Shown: positions 19,724-29,403, numbered from the stretch's first letter. The stretch: DNA of 64,000 bases from Flavobacterium phragmitis (GCF_900112575.1 NZ_FOMH01000008.1:186001-250000); one strand, 5' to 3'. The notes: generated by a model from the sequence alone, not told the origin. Numbers and translations are program-made.

Positions 19724-21082
19724 TTATTTCCCTAACTCAGGGTTTAGATCGATATAATTTTGATTGATTGGGAAAACATATCCGTCGCTGTTTGGAGCTA
19801 GGGTATAGGTTTGGCCTTTGAAAACTCGGCTATAAGTTTTCTGATAAGTCGGATCTAAATTTAAGCGGCGCTGATCAAACCATCTGAATCCGCGTCCGAT
19901 AAATTCTTTTTGCCTTTCAGTTAAAACCAAATCCAAAGCTTCCTTGTTTGTTGCTGCAGTAACACTGTAAGCTGTTCCTGTCTTAAAACGTTTAGCTCTT
20001 AAGATATTTAAATAATCAACTGCTTTTTGTGGCTGTCCGCCTCGCGCGTAACATTCTGCAGCGATAAGATACATTTCTGGCACTGAAACTCCAACGTTTA
20101 TACCGTTTGTATTGCTGTAAGTCGCAATTCCAAATCCTCTTCCTGTGTAAGTAGGAGAGATGGCAATATTACCGGCAATTGTATAATAATCGTAGCGCAA
20201 GTCATTTGTTCCAAAACTGCTTAATAAATCAGGAGACAAAGGAGCTCTATTGTAGGTATTGAGTAAAGTTTTAGAAAATATTACTTCAGGATTCTGAATC
20301 AGAACAGGATAACTGTAGCCAGAAGCAAATGTTTTTAAGTCAATCAGGCCATTTTGCATCTGTAAAGCTTTTTCTGCATTTTCAAGACTCAATTGATATT
20401 GTCCCATCAATAAATAAGTTCTAGCAAGTAATGCATAAACCGCTCTTTTTGAAGGAAGCACATTGAATTGAGGGTCATTCTGAATGCCATTTGCTAAAGC
20501 AGTATTTAAGTCGGATATAATTTGATCGTAAACTTGAGCAACAGTGCTTCTGTCCAATGAAGAAAATAGTTCAGGTTTCAATAAAATAGGCACAGCTTTT
20601 TCTGAATTCGCAGAAGCTGGATCAAATTGAGGTCCGTAAGTGTTTACTAGCTGCAAGTAAGCAAACGCTCTATGCACAAAAGCTTCAGCATAGATTTCTT
20701 TTTTTTCAGCATCTGTTCCTTTTTGGCTGCTCATTACGCCATCTAGGATTACGTTACTGTAATAAATTGCTTTGTATAATCCGATCCAGTCTGAATCGCC
20801 CTGAGAAGGATCGTAAATTCTGTCCTGCCAAGTATAACTGTTGGCCCAAATTGTACTTACTCCGTTTTGATAAGTTGTCGGAAATTCAACATCAGCATTA
20901 GCAATAAGATAGATTCCTCCAGAAGAAGTCATATCGTTATAGCTGTTAGCCAATGCCCTGTAATCAGAAGTATATTTTAAAATTCTGTTATTTCCAACCT
21001 GTTCAACTTCAACATAATCTCGGCATGAGTTTAGTAAAAGCAAAGGAAGGATTATATATAATGCGGTTTTTAGAAATTTCAT
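19724..21082 (-). CDS. SusD/RagB-type nutrient-binding outer membrane lipoprotein
   Basis: A 452-residue SusD-like surface lipoprotein with a lipobox (LLLNSC, Cys near residue 20) and TPR-type helices. Family signatures include EAFVHRAFAYLQLVNTYG, AVYALLARTYLLMGQYQLSLENAEKAL and the C-terminal LTERQKEFIGRGFRWFDQRRL. It caps the SusC channel and binds the substrate. It starts 18 bases after the susC stop. The surrounding peptidases suggest that this pair takes up peptides rather than glycans. Confidence 0.95.
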   Translation of the reverse strand: MKFLKTALYIILPLLLLNSCRDYVEVEQVGNNRILKYTSDYRALANSYNDMTSSGGIYLIANADVEFPTTYQNGVSTIWANSYTWQDRIYDPSQGDSDWIGLYKAIYYSNVILDGVMSSQKGTDAEKKEIYAEAFVHRAFAYLQLVNTYGPQFDPASANSEKAVPILLKPELFSSLDRSTVAQVYDQIISDLNTALANGIQNDPQFNVLPSKRAVYALLARTYLLMGQYQLSLENAEKALQMQNGLIDLKTFASGYSYPVLIQNPEVIFSKTLLNTYNRAPLSPDLLSSFGTNDLRYDYYTIAGNIAISPTYTGRGFGIATYSNTNGINVGVSVPEMYLIAAECYARGGQPQKAVDYLNILRAKRFKTGTAYSVTAATNKEALDLVLTERQKEFIGRGFRWFDQRRLNLDPTYQKTYSRVFKGQTYTLAPNSDGYVFPINQNYIDLNPELGK

Positions 21083-21100
21083 GATAATCTGTTTTTTAAA

Positions 21101-24100
21101 TTAAAAAGTGCAATTAAATTGTAACGAGTAATTACGCTGTGGGGCAAGTGTATTGTAATTAGCGTTTGACAAGTATTGCGGATCGATTCCTAAATCATTT
21201 TTAACCCAAAGCAATCCAAGATTTCTAGCGGCAAAATTGAAACTTAGTGACTTAATAAATGTTCTTTCTAACCATTGTGACGGCACATTATATCCTAACG
21301 AAATCTGCTGCAATCTAATATTGTCTGCAGGAAGCACATTAATATCTGCCATTTGGTAACGGTTCAAGCTGTTAAAGTTAATATTGGTAAGGCCAGGAAC
21401 ATTTGTAATAGCTTCGTCTCCTGCTTTTCTCCATCTGTCAGCTACTAGCTCGTCTTTAGCGACAGCTCCAGACTGTACGCCAGAATATGAAGGATAATTT
21501 TGCAATACGGTATTTCTAAATACGTGTCCTGCATAATAAGTTATTTGAACTCCTAATTTGAAATTTTTAAAAGAGAAATCATTCATAAATCCTCCAAAAT
21601 AAGGAGCAAAAGTAGTTCCCATTTTTTTCAGGTCGTCTTTATCTATTGAAGCAATACCTTGGGTCGATGTAACAATTGTCCCATCTTTTTTGTATACCTG
21701 AGATTGTCCAGTTGCATCTAGTCCGGCCCAATTGTAGGCATATACAGTTCCTATGCTGTTTCCAACCATCGGTGACGAACCAAAATACTGATTGGTGCTG
21801 TTTAACACATAACGTGAGTCGGTAACCTCATTGGTATTATAAGAAAAATTAAAAGTACTGTTCCATTTAAAAGCGGTGTTTACAATAGTTCCTGATAGAG
21901 ATAGATCTACACCATGTCCTTTGAGCGAAGCGGTATTATAATTTACAAAAGACCAGCCGTAAGTTGGGTTAAATGGAAGATTTGCTAAAATATCTTTGGT
22001 TTTTTTATAATATAAATCAATAGATCCTCTTAAACGATTATTGAAAAAGCCATAATCTAAACCGTAATTTAAGGTTGATGTTGTTTCCCATTTAATTTCA
22101 GGATTTTGAGGTATAGAGATACTAGCTGTTGGTAATTGTGTGTTGAAATCAACAGATCCAATACTAATTACTGGACTTTGGCTTCCAAATCCTCCTGGAG
22201 GCGAACTTCCCGCTTTACCATAAGTTATCCTAAAGGCTAAACTGCTTAACCAGTTTACGTCCCTCAAGAAAAATTCTTTATTAATGTCCCATTTTGCTCC
22301 CGTAGACCATAAAGGCAGAGCTCTATTTTTTCTAGAAGCTCCTAACAAGTTAAAATCATCAAAACGAACACTTCCCGAAACATGATAACGGTTCATGAAA
22401 TCGTAAGAACCTAATCCGTAGTAAGATAAATAACGGCTTCTTGATTTACTAATGCTATTGTCAGAAGATCCGATAATGCTCTGCCATCCATAAACGGTAG
22501 TGTAATAAACAGTTGGATTTACAGATTGTCCTGAGTTAGTGTCAATATTGTAACCATAATATCTTTGACTTGAACCTTCTCGACGCTCTTCTCTAATTTC
22601 TGAGCCTGCTAAAAAGTGTAAGCTGTTATTTTCGTTGAAATTCTTATTAATATTCATTTGAAAACGCATACTCTGATTGTCATTGTTCGTGCTCGTATTG
22701 TATAAATAAGAACCTAGCGGTATACCGTAAACTAATTTTCCGGCTGTATTAATAGATGTAGCCTGATTGATCATGTTTCGAGTATAATAACTGTCCAGTT
22801 CATTTAAAGATTTGATTTTGCTCGTAATAGAAGTATACATTCCGGCGGCCTCAAAATTCAACCAATCTGTGATTGTAGCAGTTAAACTAGCATTTAATCG
22901 TATATTGGCTCCTTTTGTTATTACATTCGAATAATTAAGCTCATCTAAGTAATTGTAAGACCAAGGCAAATATCCTTTTGCTTCAAATCCTTGTGAAACT
23001 TCTGGCCTGAAAAGAAAATAACGATCAATACCGTTTCCATTTTCGTCTGCAATCATATCATAAGGGCGCAAAGCGGTAGCCGATACATTTGATAAAGCTT
23101 CGTTTGCAACGTTATTGCTTTGATAAGTTGTTGGAACGTAATTGATTCCTGTATTTAACTTTAAGAATTTTTTAAGCTGAAAAGAGTTATTCAAGGTAAT
23201 ATTATACGATTTAGAATCATTTCCAACCATGGCTGCCTGATCCTTATTGTATCCTAAAGACAAATAGTAAGAACTTTTGTCGTTTCCGCCACTGATTGAT
23301 AAATCGTATTGAGTGGTAAGCGAATTTCTTAATAAATATCTATTGATCTGCCCCAAATTATCATTTTGTGCCAGCTGACTTAACAACGCATCCCTTTCAG
23401 AAACAGAAATTTGGCCTCTTTTTTGTCTAAACATTATCTCTTGTGCTGCACTTGGGTTCAGCGCCTGCCAGTTCGAGATATTATCAGCAACAAATCCGCC
23501 ATTTACAAGGTCTTTTTCATAATCAATATATTGGGCTGTGTTCATAACACGAAGTTTGCCCAAATCTATTTTTTCTCCAATGCTTGTCGTGGTATTAAAA
23601 TTAATGGTTGGTTCACCTTTTTTGCCTTTTTTGGTTGTAATTACGATTACACCATTTGCAGCCTGCGATCCCCAGATGGAACTTGCAGCAGCGTCTTTCA
23701 AAATCGTAATGCTTTCGACATCATCTGGATTAAGGAAACTTAAAATAGAAGATCCAGGAACACCTCTTTTAGAGAAAGCAAAATCTTCTCTTGATTGTGG
23801 AAAACCATCAATAACGATTAGTGGCTGTCCTGTTCCGCTGAAATTATTAGTTCCCCGAACACTGATAGAACCCGTTCTAGGATCGACATTTACACCTGCC
23901 ATTTTTCCTTCTAATCTAGATTGAATATCTACTGTTGGAACTTCTGCCAATTCTTTTGCAGTCATTACACCAATAGCTCCAGTAACTCTTTCTTTTGGAA
24001 GGTCGGTATAACCGTTAGAAGCTACAATTTCTACAGAATGCAATTCCATAACATCCGGTACAAGTGTTGCATCGATAATTCTTCTATTATTAACAGCAAC

Positions 24101-24661
24101 GGTTACAGTTTTATATCCTAAAGAGCTGAAAACAATAGTATCATAAGGAGAAACTCTCACTCGATATTCACCTTCTTTTCTGGTAATATCCCAACTTTGT
24201 TTTCCCTTTAGAATTACGTTTACGCCAACAAGTGGAGCACCTTTTTTATCGGTTACTTTTCCGGTTAAGTCATATTCCAGCTGTTCGGCTTTCTTTTTGT
24301 TTCTTTTTACAACAACTTGTTTGTCAATAATGTCAAAGGTTAAATTGTTGCTTCTTAAAGCATTATTTAAGATTTCTTCCAATGTTGCGTCTTTGTCCAA
24401 TGTAATAGTATTGGCCGATTTTAGCACATCATCATTATAGAAGAAGACATAGTTAGTCTGTTTTTCTAAAGTAGAAAATACCTCGGTTAGTGGCGTGTTC
24501 TTGAAACGAACATGTATTTTATTTTGTCCTAAAGAAGGGTTCGCATATAAACTACACATACTTATCCAAATAAATGCAGTAACAGATCTCATAAGCAGCA
24601 GATATAGGTAATAGTGGTATCGTCCAGAAAAATACTTTTCTGAATTATGTTTTTTATTCAT
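21101..24661 (-). CDS. SusC/RagA-type TonB-linked outer membrane transporter with STN domain
   Basis: A 1186-residue TonB-dependent transporter. After the signal region (to about residue 46, NPSLGQ) come an STN/secretin-like domain (residues about 48-105: IHVRFKNTPLTEVFSTLEKQ), a carboxypeptidase-regulatory-like beta domain (LTGKVTDKKGAPLVGVNVILKG), a plug with the RagA-type motif ILKDAAASSIWGSQAANGVIVITTKKG, and a 22-strand-type barrel ending in aromatic LQFNCTF. The STN domain lets the transporter signal to the FecR anti-sigma protein encoded just upstream, so it is probably both importer and sensor. A hairpin lies in its leader. Confidence 0.96.
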   Translation of the reverse strand: MNKKHNSEKYFSGRYHYYLYLLLMRSVTAFIWISMCSLYANPSLGQNKIHVRFKNTPLTEVFSTLEKQTNYVFFYNDDVLKSANTITLDKDATLEEILNNALRSNNLTFDIIDKQVVVKRNKKKAEQLEYDLTGKVTDKKGAPLVGVNVILKGKQSWDITRKEGEYRVRVSPYDTIVFSSLGYKTVTVAVNNRRIIDATLVPDVMELHSVEIVASNGYTDLPKERVTGAIGVMTAKELAEVPTVDIQSRLEGKMAGVNVDPRTGSISVRGTNNFSGTGQPLIVIDGFPQSREDFAFSKRGVPGSSILSFLNPDDVESITILKDAAASSIWGSQAANGVIVITTKKGKKGEPTINFNTTTSIGEKIDLGKLRVMNTAQYIDYEKDLVNGGFVADNISNWQALNPSAAQEIMFRQKRGQISVSERDALLSQLAQNDNLGQINRYLLRNSLTTQYDLSISGGNDKSSYYLSLGYNKDQAAMVGNDSKSYNITLNNSFQLKKFLKLNTGINYVPTTYQSNNVANEALSNVSATALRPYDMIADENGNGIDRYFLFRPEVSQGFEAKGYLPWSYNYLDELNYSNVITKGANIRLNASLTATITDWLNFEAAGMYTSITSKIKSLNELDSYYTRNMINQATSINTAGKLVYGIPLGSYLYNTSTNNDNQSMRFQMNINKNFNENNSLHFLAGSEIREERREGSSQRYYGYNIDTNSGQSVNPTVYYTTVYGWQSIIGSSDNSISKSRSRYLSYYGLGSYDFMNRYHVSGSVRFDDFNLLGASRKNRALPLWSTGAKWDINKEFFLRDVNWLSSLAFRITYGKAGSSPPGGFGSQSPVISIGSVDFNTQLPTASISIPQNPEIKWETTSTLNYGLDYGFFNNRLRGSIDLYYKKTKDILANLPFNPTYGWSFVNYNTASLKGHGVDLSLSGTIVNTAFKWNSTFNFSYNTNEVTDSRYVLNSTNQYFGSSPMVGNSIGTVYAYNWAGLDATGQSQVYKKDGTIVTSTQGIASIDKDDLKKMGTTFAPYFGGFMNDFSFKNFKLGVQITYYAGHVFRNTVLQNYPSYSGVQSGAVAKDELVADRWRKAGDEAITNVPGLTNINFNSLNRYQMADINVLPADNIRLQQISLGYNVPSQWLERTFIKSLSFNFAARNLGLLWVKNDLGIDPQYLSNANYNTLAPQRNYSLQFNCTF

Positions 24662-24717
24662 AATTTTGTTTTGAATTTAAGAGATAGTCAATTAGCGTTG
24701 ACTACAGTTCTACAATG

Positions 24718-24753
24718 CCAAAAGATGGTTCCAACATCTTTTGGTTTTTTTTT
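24718..24753 (+). terminator. Hairpin with antisense-oriented T-run in the fecR-susC gap
   Basis: CCAAAAGATG (24718-24727) and CATCTTTTGG (24735-24744) form a perfect 10-bp stem with a 7-base loop, followed on the plus strand by nine Ts (24745-24753). The flanking genes are on the minus strand, where no T-run follows. As an intrinsic terminator it therefore fits a transcript antisense to the susC leader. It ends about 56 bases upstream of the susC start. TAATTTTG at 24661-24668 on the plus strand matches the -7 consensus, but no -33 box is seen. Confidence 0.7.
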
Positions 24754-24837
24754 GGTTAGTTTTTACAAATAAGGTTGATATGTTTATTTTTGGTCTTATA
24801 TCATAGGCTTTGGTGGTTTTAGAATTGATTTTTTTAT

Positions 24838-25950
24838 TTATTTAATTGTAATAGTTCTTTGGTTTGCGTTAACAGTACAGTTGTTGTTGGTAATACTCGC
24901 TAAAGTACTAGCCAGATTATTTAAATTTTCATTTAGAGCAAAAGATCCGGAATAATTAGCGTCGAGGTTTAAATCGGATCCTTTGATAAATTCAATTTTA
25001 TAATATTTTGAAAGTTTGCCTAAAATGGTATTCAAAGACTGACTTTTGAAAGTAAAATAACCTTCTCTCCAAGATAATATCGAAGCAACATCTTTTCGTT
25101 CTACTTTAAGCTGTTTTTGATCTTTATTGATTGTAGCAATCATTCCAGGCGTTAAATCTTCCTGAATTTCCTTGTTGCTTAACAATCCTTTTTTGTTGTA
25201 TGTAATTCGGACTTTTCCTTGCAATAAAGCAGTTTGAACCGTTTCATCTTCAGGATAGGAACTCACATTGAAAACTGTTCCAAGTACACGGACATTACAT
25301 TCTTTTGTCTTTACGAAAAAAGGCTTGGCTTTGTTATGTGCGACATCAAAAGCCGCTTCACCAGTTAAATACACTTCACGAATCGATCCGTCAAATTGAG
25401 TTGGATAAATTAGGGACGAACCTGAATTTAGCCAAACAGTTGTTCCGTCGGTTAAAACGATTTGTGTTCTTTTTCCGTAAGGAACTCTAACCGTATTAAA
25501 AGAAGCGCTGTTGGAGTTGGTATTGATTGCTTGTTCTCCAACCGTAACTTTTTTGCCATTTTTTCCATAGCTAATGATTGAGCTGTCTTGTACAGCAATA
25601 GTCTTCTGATCTTGCAGAATAAGAGAGATATCCTCTAAGTCTTCATTAGATTCAGTTGTGGCTCCTTTTTCAGCAAAAAGCTCTAAATCTGTTTTAGGTT
25701 TGCTTACTGGAGTTCGGTTTAGAAACAATCCAGCTAAAAGTGCCACGCTCGCAGCTGCAGAAAAGGCGATTAATCTTTTCTTTCTTCTGCGTCTGGTTTC
25801 TTTTTGTTCCAGCTCGATTAGTCCGTGACGAATTTGATTCTTTAAAGAATCTTTTTCATCGTTTGATATTTTATTAAAATTAATTTGCAAGGCGATGTTT
25901 TTTATGGGGTATATAATACTAAGAGAACGACTCTTGTAAAACATAGACAT
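24838..25950 (-). CDS. FecR-family anti-sigma factor
   Basis: A 370-residue single-pass protein. The cytoplasmic N-terminus (about residues 1-60) should hold the sigma factor. A membrane segment follows a basic stretch (RRRRKKRLIAFSAAASVALLAGLFL, split around residue 65). The periplasmic part has the FecR domain (VPYGKRTQIVLTDGTTVWLNSGSSLIYPTQF and EVYLTGEAAFDVAHNKAKPFFV) and a C-terminal secretin-like domain (LNTILGKLSKYYKIEF) that contacts the STN domain of SusC. It starts 16 bases after the sigma factor and precedes susC, the standard order. Confidence 0.94.
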   Translation of the reverse strand: MSMFYKSRSLSIIYPIKNIALQINFNKISNDEKDSLKNQIRHGLIELEQKETRRRRKKRLIAFSAAASVALLAGLFLNRTPVSKPKTDLELFAEKGATTESNEDLEDISLILQDQKTIAVQDSSIISYGKNGKKVTVGEQAINTNSNSASFNTVRVPYGKRTQIVLTDGTTVWLNSGSSLIYPTQFDGSIREVYLTGEAAFDVAHNKAKPFFVKTKECNVRVLGTVFNVSSYPEDETVQTALLQGKVRITYNKKGLLSNKEIQEDLTPGMIATINKDQKQLKVERKDVASILSWREGYFTFKSQSLNTILGKLSKYYKIEFIKGSDLNLDANYSGSFALNENLNNLASTLASITNNNCTVNANQRTITIK

Positions 25951-25966
25951 AAAAAATAACCTTTTT

Positions 25967-26512
25967 TTAAAGTTTTTTTCTTAAATCTTTCAAACACCTG
26001 TATATCAGTGTCCTGCAAGACTCGATAGAAATGCCTAAAATAGAGGCAATTTCTTCATAAGGTTTGTCTTCGTTAAATCTGTAGAATAAAGCTTTGCGCT
26101 GTTTATCGGTAAGTTCTTCCATTGCAAAAGCCAGTCTGGAGTTCAGCGCTTGATGGTTTTCTTCTTCAATTAAAGTGTCTTCAAAAGAAAGTTCTTTTAG
26201 TATAACCGAATCATAGTCAGTACTTAATGAAAATGTTTTTTGAGTGGCTTTATGTTTTTTTAAAACATTTCGCTGTGTGATTTTAAACAAATACGATTTT
26301 ACATTGACACTTTCGGCAAGACCGCTTCGGTATTTGTAAATGTCTAGAAAAACATCGTGAATCGCATCTTTAGCGATAGAAGTTTCGTTAGTATATTGTA
26401 AAGCAAAAGTAAGTAAAACGTCAGCGTAGTTATCATACAGCTTCTCAAAGGCGGTAATATCACCTTTTTTAATCTGTTGCCATAATAAAATATCTGATGT
26501 GGTATTCTCCAT
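25967..26512 (-). CDS. ECF RNA polymerase sigma factor (FecI/Bacteroidota type)
   Basis: A 181-residue sigma-70 of the extracytoplasmic-function group. Region 2 reads ITAFEKLYDNYADVLLTFALQYT and SIAKDAIHDVFLDIYKYR; region 4 reads LTDKQRKALFYRFNEDKPYEEIASILGISIESCRTLIYRCLKDLR, with the helix-turn-helix. It directs transcription of the susC operon downstream once FecR releases it. It is the first gene of the minus-strand locus and has a candidate promoter 32-39 bases upstream. Confidence 0.95.
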   Translation of the reverse strand: MENTTSDILLWQQIKKGDITAFEKLYDNYADVLLTFALQYTNETSIAKDAIHDVFLDIYKYRSGLAESVNVKSYLFKITQRNVLKKHKATQKTFSLSTDYDSVILKELSFEDTLIEEENHQALNSRLAFAMEELTDKQRKALFYRFNEDKPYEEIASILGISIESCRTLIYRCLKDLRKKL

Positions 26513-26543
26513 TTAAGGAATAAAATTGCTATTGTTTTTAAAG

Positions 26544-26551
26544 CAAATCTA
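26544..26551 (-). promoter_or_regulatory. Candidate -7 box upstream of the ECF sigma gene
   Basis: On the minus strand the sequence TAGATTTG matches the Bacteroidota -7 consensus TAnnTTTG exactly. The start codon lies about 32 bases downstream. At the -33 position the strand reads TTC instead of TTG, so the site is incomplete. Confidence 0.45.
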
Positions 26552-26805
26552 AAACTTTTATCAGTTGATTGAATAATATTTCGAATATTTCGCATCATTT
26601 TGAAGATTTTGGTCAAAATAATGGCGATAATTTTGTTAAAATGAGTTTGAAGGAATTGTGTTGATATTAGCATGAAAGGAAAGAGATCTTTTGTAGAAAT
26701 AATCTTTTTCTTAACATTGTTGCAAAGTAAAAATAAACTCAAAAAGAGTTTAACTCATTCAATCTCTTTAAACTAATCATCAATAAAATTCAAAATTGTA
26801 AACAT

Positions 26806-28347
26806 TTATGCCACATCGTTATTATTTTGAAGATACGTAATAAAAGCCAAAGGAGAAACGCCCGTAATTTTTTTGAATGTAATAGTAAATCGAGTGTGCG
26901 AAGCAAAACCAGCTTGATCGGCCAGATAACTTATTTTATATTTTAAATAACTCGGATCGTTTTTTAAGCAATCGACGATATAATTGATTTTTAACTCATT
27001 AATATATCCCGCAAAATCTTTTGATTTATGTTTGTTGATAACATAAGACAAATAACGGTGGTTGATATTTAATTCTGAAGCCACAGAATTGAGCGACAAG
27101 GTTTTGTTGAGATAAAAAAGAGAATTTTCAAATTCGTTTAGTTTTTCCAGAATTGCATTTTCAGTCGCCTCAGACATATATTCTTTGGAAGCATCTTTCT
27201 TTATTTCGGGTTCTGTTTCTTCCGTAAAAGCAACTTTGTTATTTTCGATAAAAGCTTTTATTTTTTTATGATCCTGTTTTCTCTTATAGATATATAGTGC
27301 GATGGTAGTCAAAATGGAAGAAGCGCAAATACCTATAATAATAAGTTTATGTTTTTGATATTTAGACTGACTGTCCAAATGGTTTTTTCGGATGGAACGA
27401 ATTAAATCGTCTGCAATTACTTTTTTATTGTCATTGTCAGCTTTGGCTAGTTTTAAATTCTTTTCGTTGTAGGTGATATATTTTTTGGAATCGGTCTTTT
27501 TATAGAATTCCATTAACGAATTGTAAACCTCTTGTTTTAAGGCAGAGTAATCCGATTTTTCGGCAATTTCTTCCGCTTTTTTATAATGCAATAATGCCTT
27601 TTTATAATCTTTTGTGAGAACATAAACTTTTGCCAATCCATTATAAATAAAACCTTTTAACGGATTGTCATAAGACAAAGATCCTTGCAGTTCTTTTGCT
27701 GCTTTTTCGTAATGATATAAAGCAGAATCCGCTTTATGCAGTTCCAGATAGTTTCGGGCAATCAGTTCGTCGTTAATGGCAATCTGATAGTTTTTATCGC
27801 TTACAGAAGCCGCTTTTTCAAACAATTGAATTCCTTTTTTAAGATGTAAAATGGCTTTGGAATAATTCGATTCCAGTAATTCATAACAAGCAAGTTCCTG
27901 CGATAAATTTCCCTGAAAACGATACATTTCACTTTCGTCCTTGATTTTTTTGCTAATCGTAACGGCTTTGTTCAGATACGTTTTCCCAATATCATAAATT
28001 TCGCTTTCACGGTAAAGAGAAGCCATAAATCCATAAATTTTAGCTTGAAGAGCATAATCTTTGTCCAGCAATGCCAAACTATCGGCTTGTTTTAATGCAT
28101 TAATTGCTTCATTATTAATTCCGTACTGGTACAAAAGGTGCGCCTTCAACATACGCGTTTTTATTCTGTCAGTATTGTTTTTTGCAAGTGTATAGAGATA
28201 ATCAGTATTGCTCAAAGCTTTTTTCGGATTTGAACTTAGCAAAACCTGATAGGTTTCGGTATAAATACTTTCGAATGACTGCTGCGAATAACAGAGACTA
28301 TACGAAAGAATACAAGCAAATAGGAGGAGAGTGTTTTTTAATTGCAT
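26806..28347 (-). CDS. TPR-containing, membrane-anchored AraC-type regulator
   Basis: A 513-residue protein of a type common in Flavobacteriaceae. It has a signal peptide or N-terminal anchor (ILSYSLCYSQQ), a periplasmic TPR array (about residues 40-315; ALLHYKKAEEIAEKSDYSALKQE is one repeat), a membrane segment near residues 325-345 (LIIIGICASSILTTIALYIYKRK), and a cytoplasmic AraC HTH pair (LSLNSVASELNINHRYLSYVINKH; ISYLADQAGFASHTRFTITFKKITGVSPL). It resembles a one-component regulator that senses something outside the membrane. It lies upstream of the ECF-SusCD locus on the same strand, about 300 bases away. The target is not known. Confidence 0.9.
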   Translation of the reverse strand: MQLKNTLLLFACILSYSLCYSQQSFESIYTETYQVLLSSNPKKALSNTDYLYTLAKNNTDRIKTRMLKAHLLYQYGINNEAINALKQADSLALLDKDYALQAKIYGFMASLYRESEIYDIGKTYLNKAVTISKKIKDESEMYRFQGNLSQELACYELLESNYSKAILHLKKGIQLFEKAASVSDKNYQIAINDELIARNYLELHKADSALYHYEKAAKELQGSLSYDNPLKGFIYNGLAKVYVLTKDYKKALLHYKKAEEIAEKSDYSALKQEVYNSLMEFYKKTDSKKYITYNEKNLKLAKADNDNKKVIADDLIRSIRKNHLDSQSKYQKHKLIIIGICASSILTTIALYIYKRKQDHKKIKAFIENNKVAFTEETEPEIKKDASKEYMSEATENAILEKLNEFENSLFYLNKTLSLNSVASELNINHRYLSYVINKHKSKDFAGYINELKINYIVDCLKNDPSYLKYKISYLADQAGFASHTRFTITFKKITGVSPLAFITYLQNNNDVA

Positions 28348-28953
28348 GTGGTATTTAGTTATAAATTAAATCAAACAGTTTTATATTATGAATATAGATT
28401 CTGTTTTAATAATATAATTTTAGTATAGTAAACGGGGAATGTAGGTATAATTTTTCAAAATATTGTGGCCTATTTATTTTATTAACAACATTAAATTTTT
28501 ATGTGTAATTAGTCTTTAACGTTTTGCATCAAATAGATGAACTTTGAACTGATTAATTGAAGTTTTGAACTTCAAAATGAGTCGATTTTTAAAACATTTT
28601 AATTCAGTTATTTACGTTTTATCTTTAGAGAAAATATTTTACTTATTACGTAATTGGTAAAGAGACGCTCGATTTTCACCTCTCACAAATGACTAGTTTC
28701 GCAGCTAAGTTTTTGAATGGAAAGGATTAGTTTTTTGTTTTAAAGCTTTTTTTTGTTGGGCTGCTGGTTTCGTACAAAAGCTGCACCATTTCCTCCAATA
28801 TTTATTCCCTAATTACATTAAACCAATCCTGTTCATGGCAGGCTCTAGAGGGGTCCGGAGTATATTTGCTTTTGATGTATTTGATAGATTTTTGGATGAA
28901 GCACTTGAAACCAGCAGTTTTTTTTAAAATTTTTAAAAAACGAATATCCCATA
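28348..28953. other. Gene-free, very AT-rich intergenic region
   Basis: A divergent gap of about 600 bases between the TPR-AraC gene and the isochorismatase-like gene. I find no tRNA, no terminator and no convincing gene. From about 28824 to 28927 the plus strand stays open and would read KPILFMAGSRGVRSIFAF and then DVFDRFLDEALETSSFF, which has a protein-like composition but no start codon in a good context and no recognisable family; it may be a decayed gene fragment. Confidence 0.5.
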
Positions 28954-29403
28954 ATGAAAAGAAAATATACCAAATCGGCATTATTGTTACTAGACATACA
29001 AAACGATTACTTCTACAAAGGAAAAATGGAGTTTCGCGGTAGTTATGAAGTGGCGGCTAAAGCCAAAAAAACGTTGGATATTTTTAGAAAAAAAAGAAGA
29101 ACAATTATACATATTCAGCATATAGCAATCCAAAAGAATGCTGCTTGCTTTATTTCGGGTACTTATGGAGCAGAAATTTATGAAGAAGTTATGCCGTTGG
29201 AAAATGAAACGGTTATTGTTAAAAATAATCCCAACAGTTTTATAGATACCAATTTGTATGACTATTTGAAAAACAATCAAATAGAAAATTTAACTATCGT
29301 TGGAATGATGGCTGATATGGCCAATGATCCAACTGTACGAACAGCCAAAGATTTAGGATTTAATGTACAATTGGTAGAAAATAAAACAGCTGAAATTGTT
29401 TAA
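28954..29403 (+). CDS. Isochorismatase-like cysteine hydrolase lacking the nucleophile
   Basis: A 149-residue member of the isochorismatase/nicotinamidase fold. It keeps the Asp of the triad (ALLLLDIQNDYF, Asp14), the GTYGAEIYEEVMP block and the Lys (TVIVKNNPNSF, Lys90). In the block that normally reads GMMTHMCVD, this protein has GMMADMANDPTVRTA, so the nucleophilic Cys is replaced by Ala123. The protein also stops soon after strand 5, about 30-40 residues shorter than usual. It is either a binding-only homologue or a decaying gene. It stands alone upstream of the copper locus. Confidence 0.8.
   Translation: MKRKYTKSALLLLDIQNDYFYKGKMEFRGSYEVAAKAKKTLDIFRKKRRTIIHIQHIAIQKNAACFISGTYGAEIYEEVMPLENETVIVKNNPNSFIDTNLYDYLKNNQIENLTIVGMMADMANDPTVRTAKDLGFNVQLVENKTAEIV

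Noticed and set aside
23411..24121. Plus-strand open frames inside the first susC gene
   Set aside because: They are antisense to the conserved plug domain and have no start signals or family pattern.
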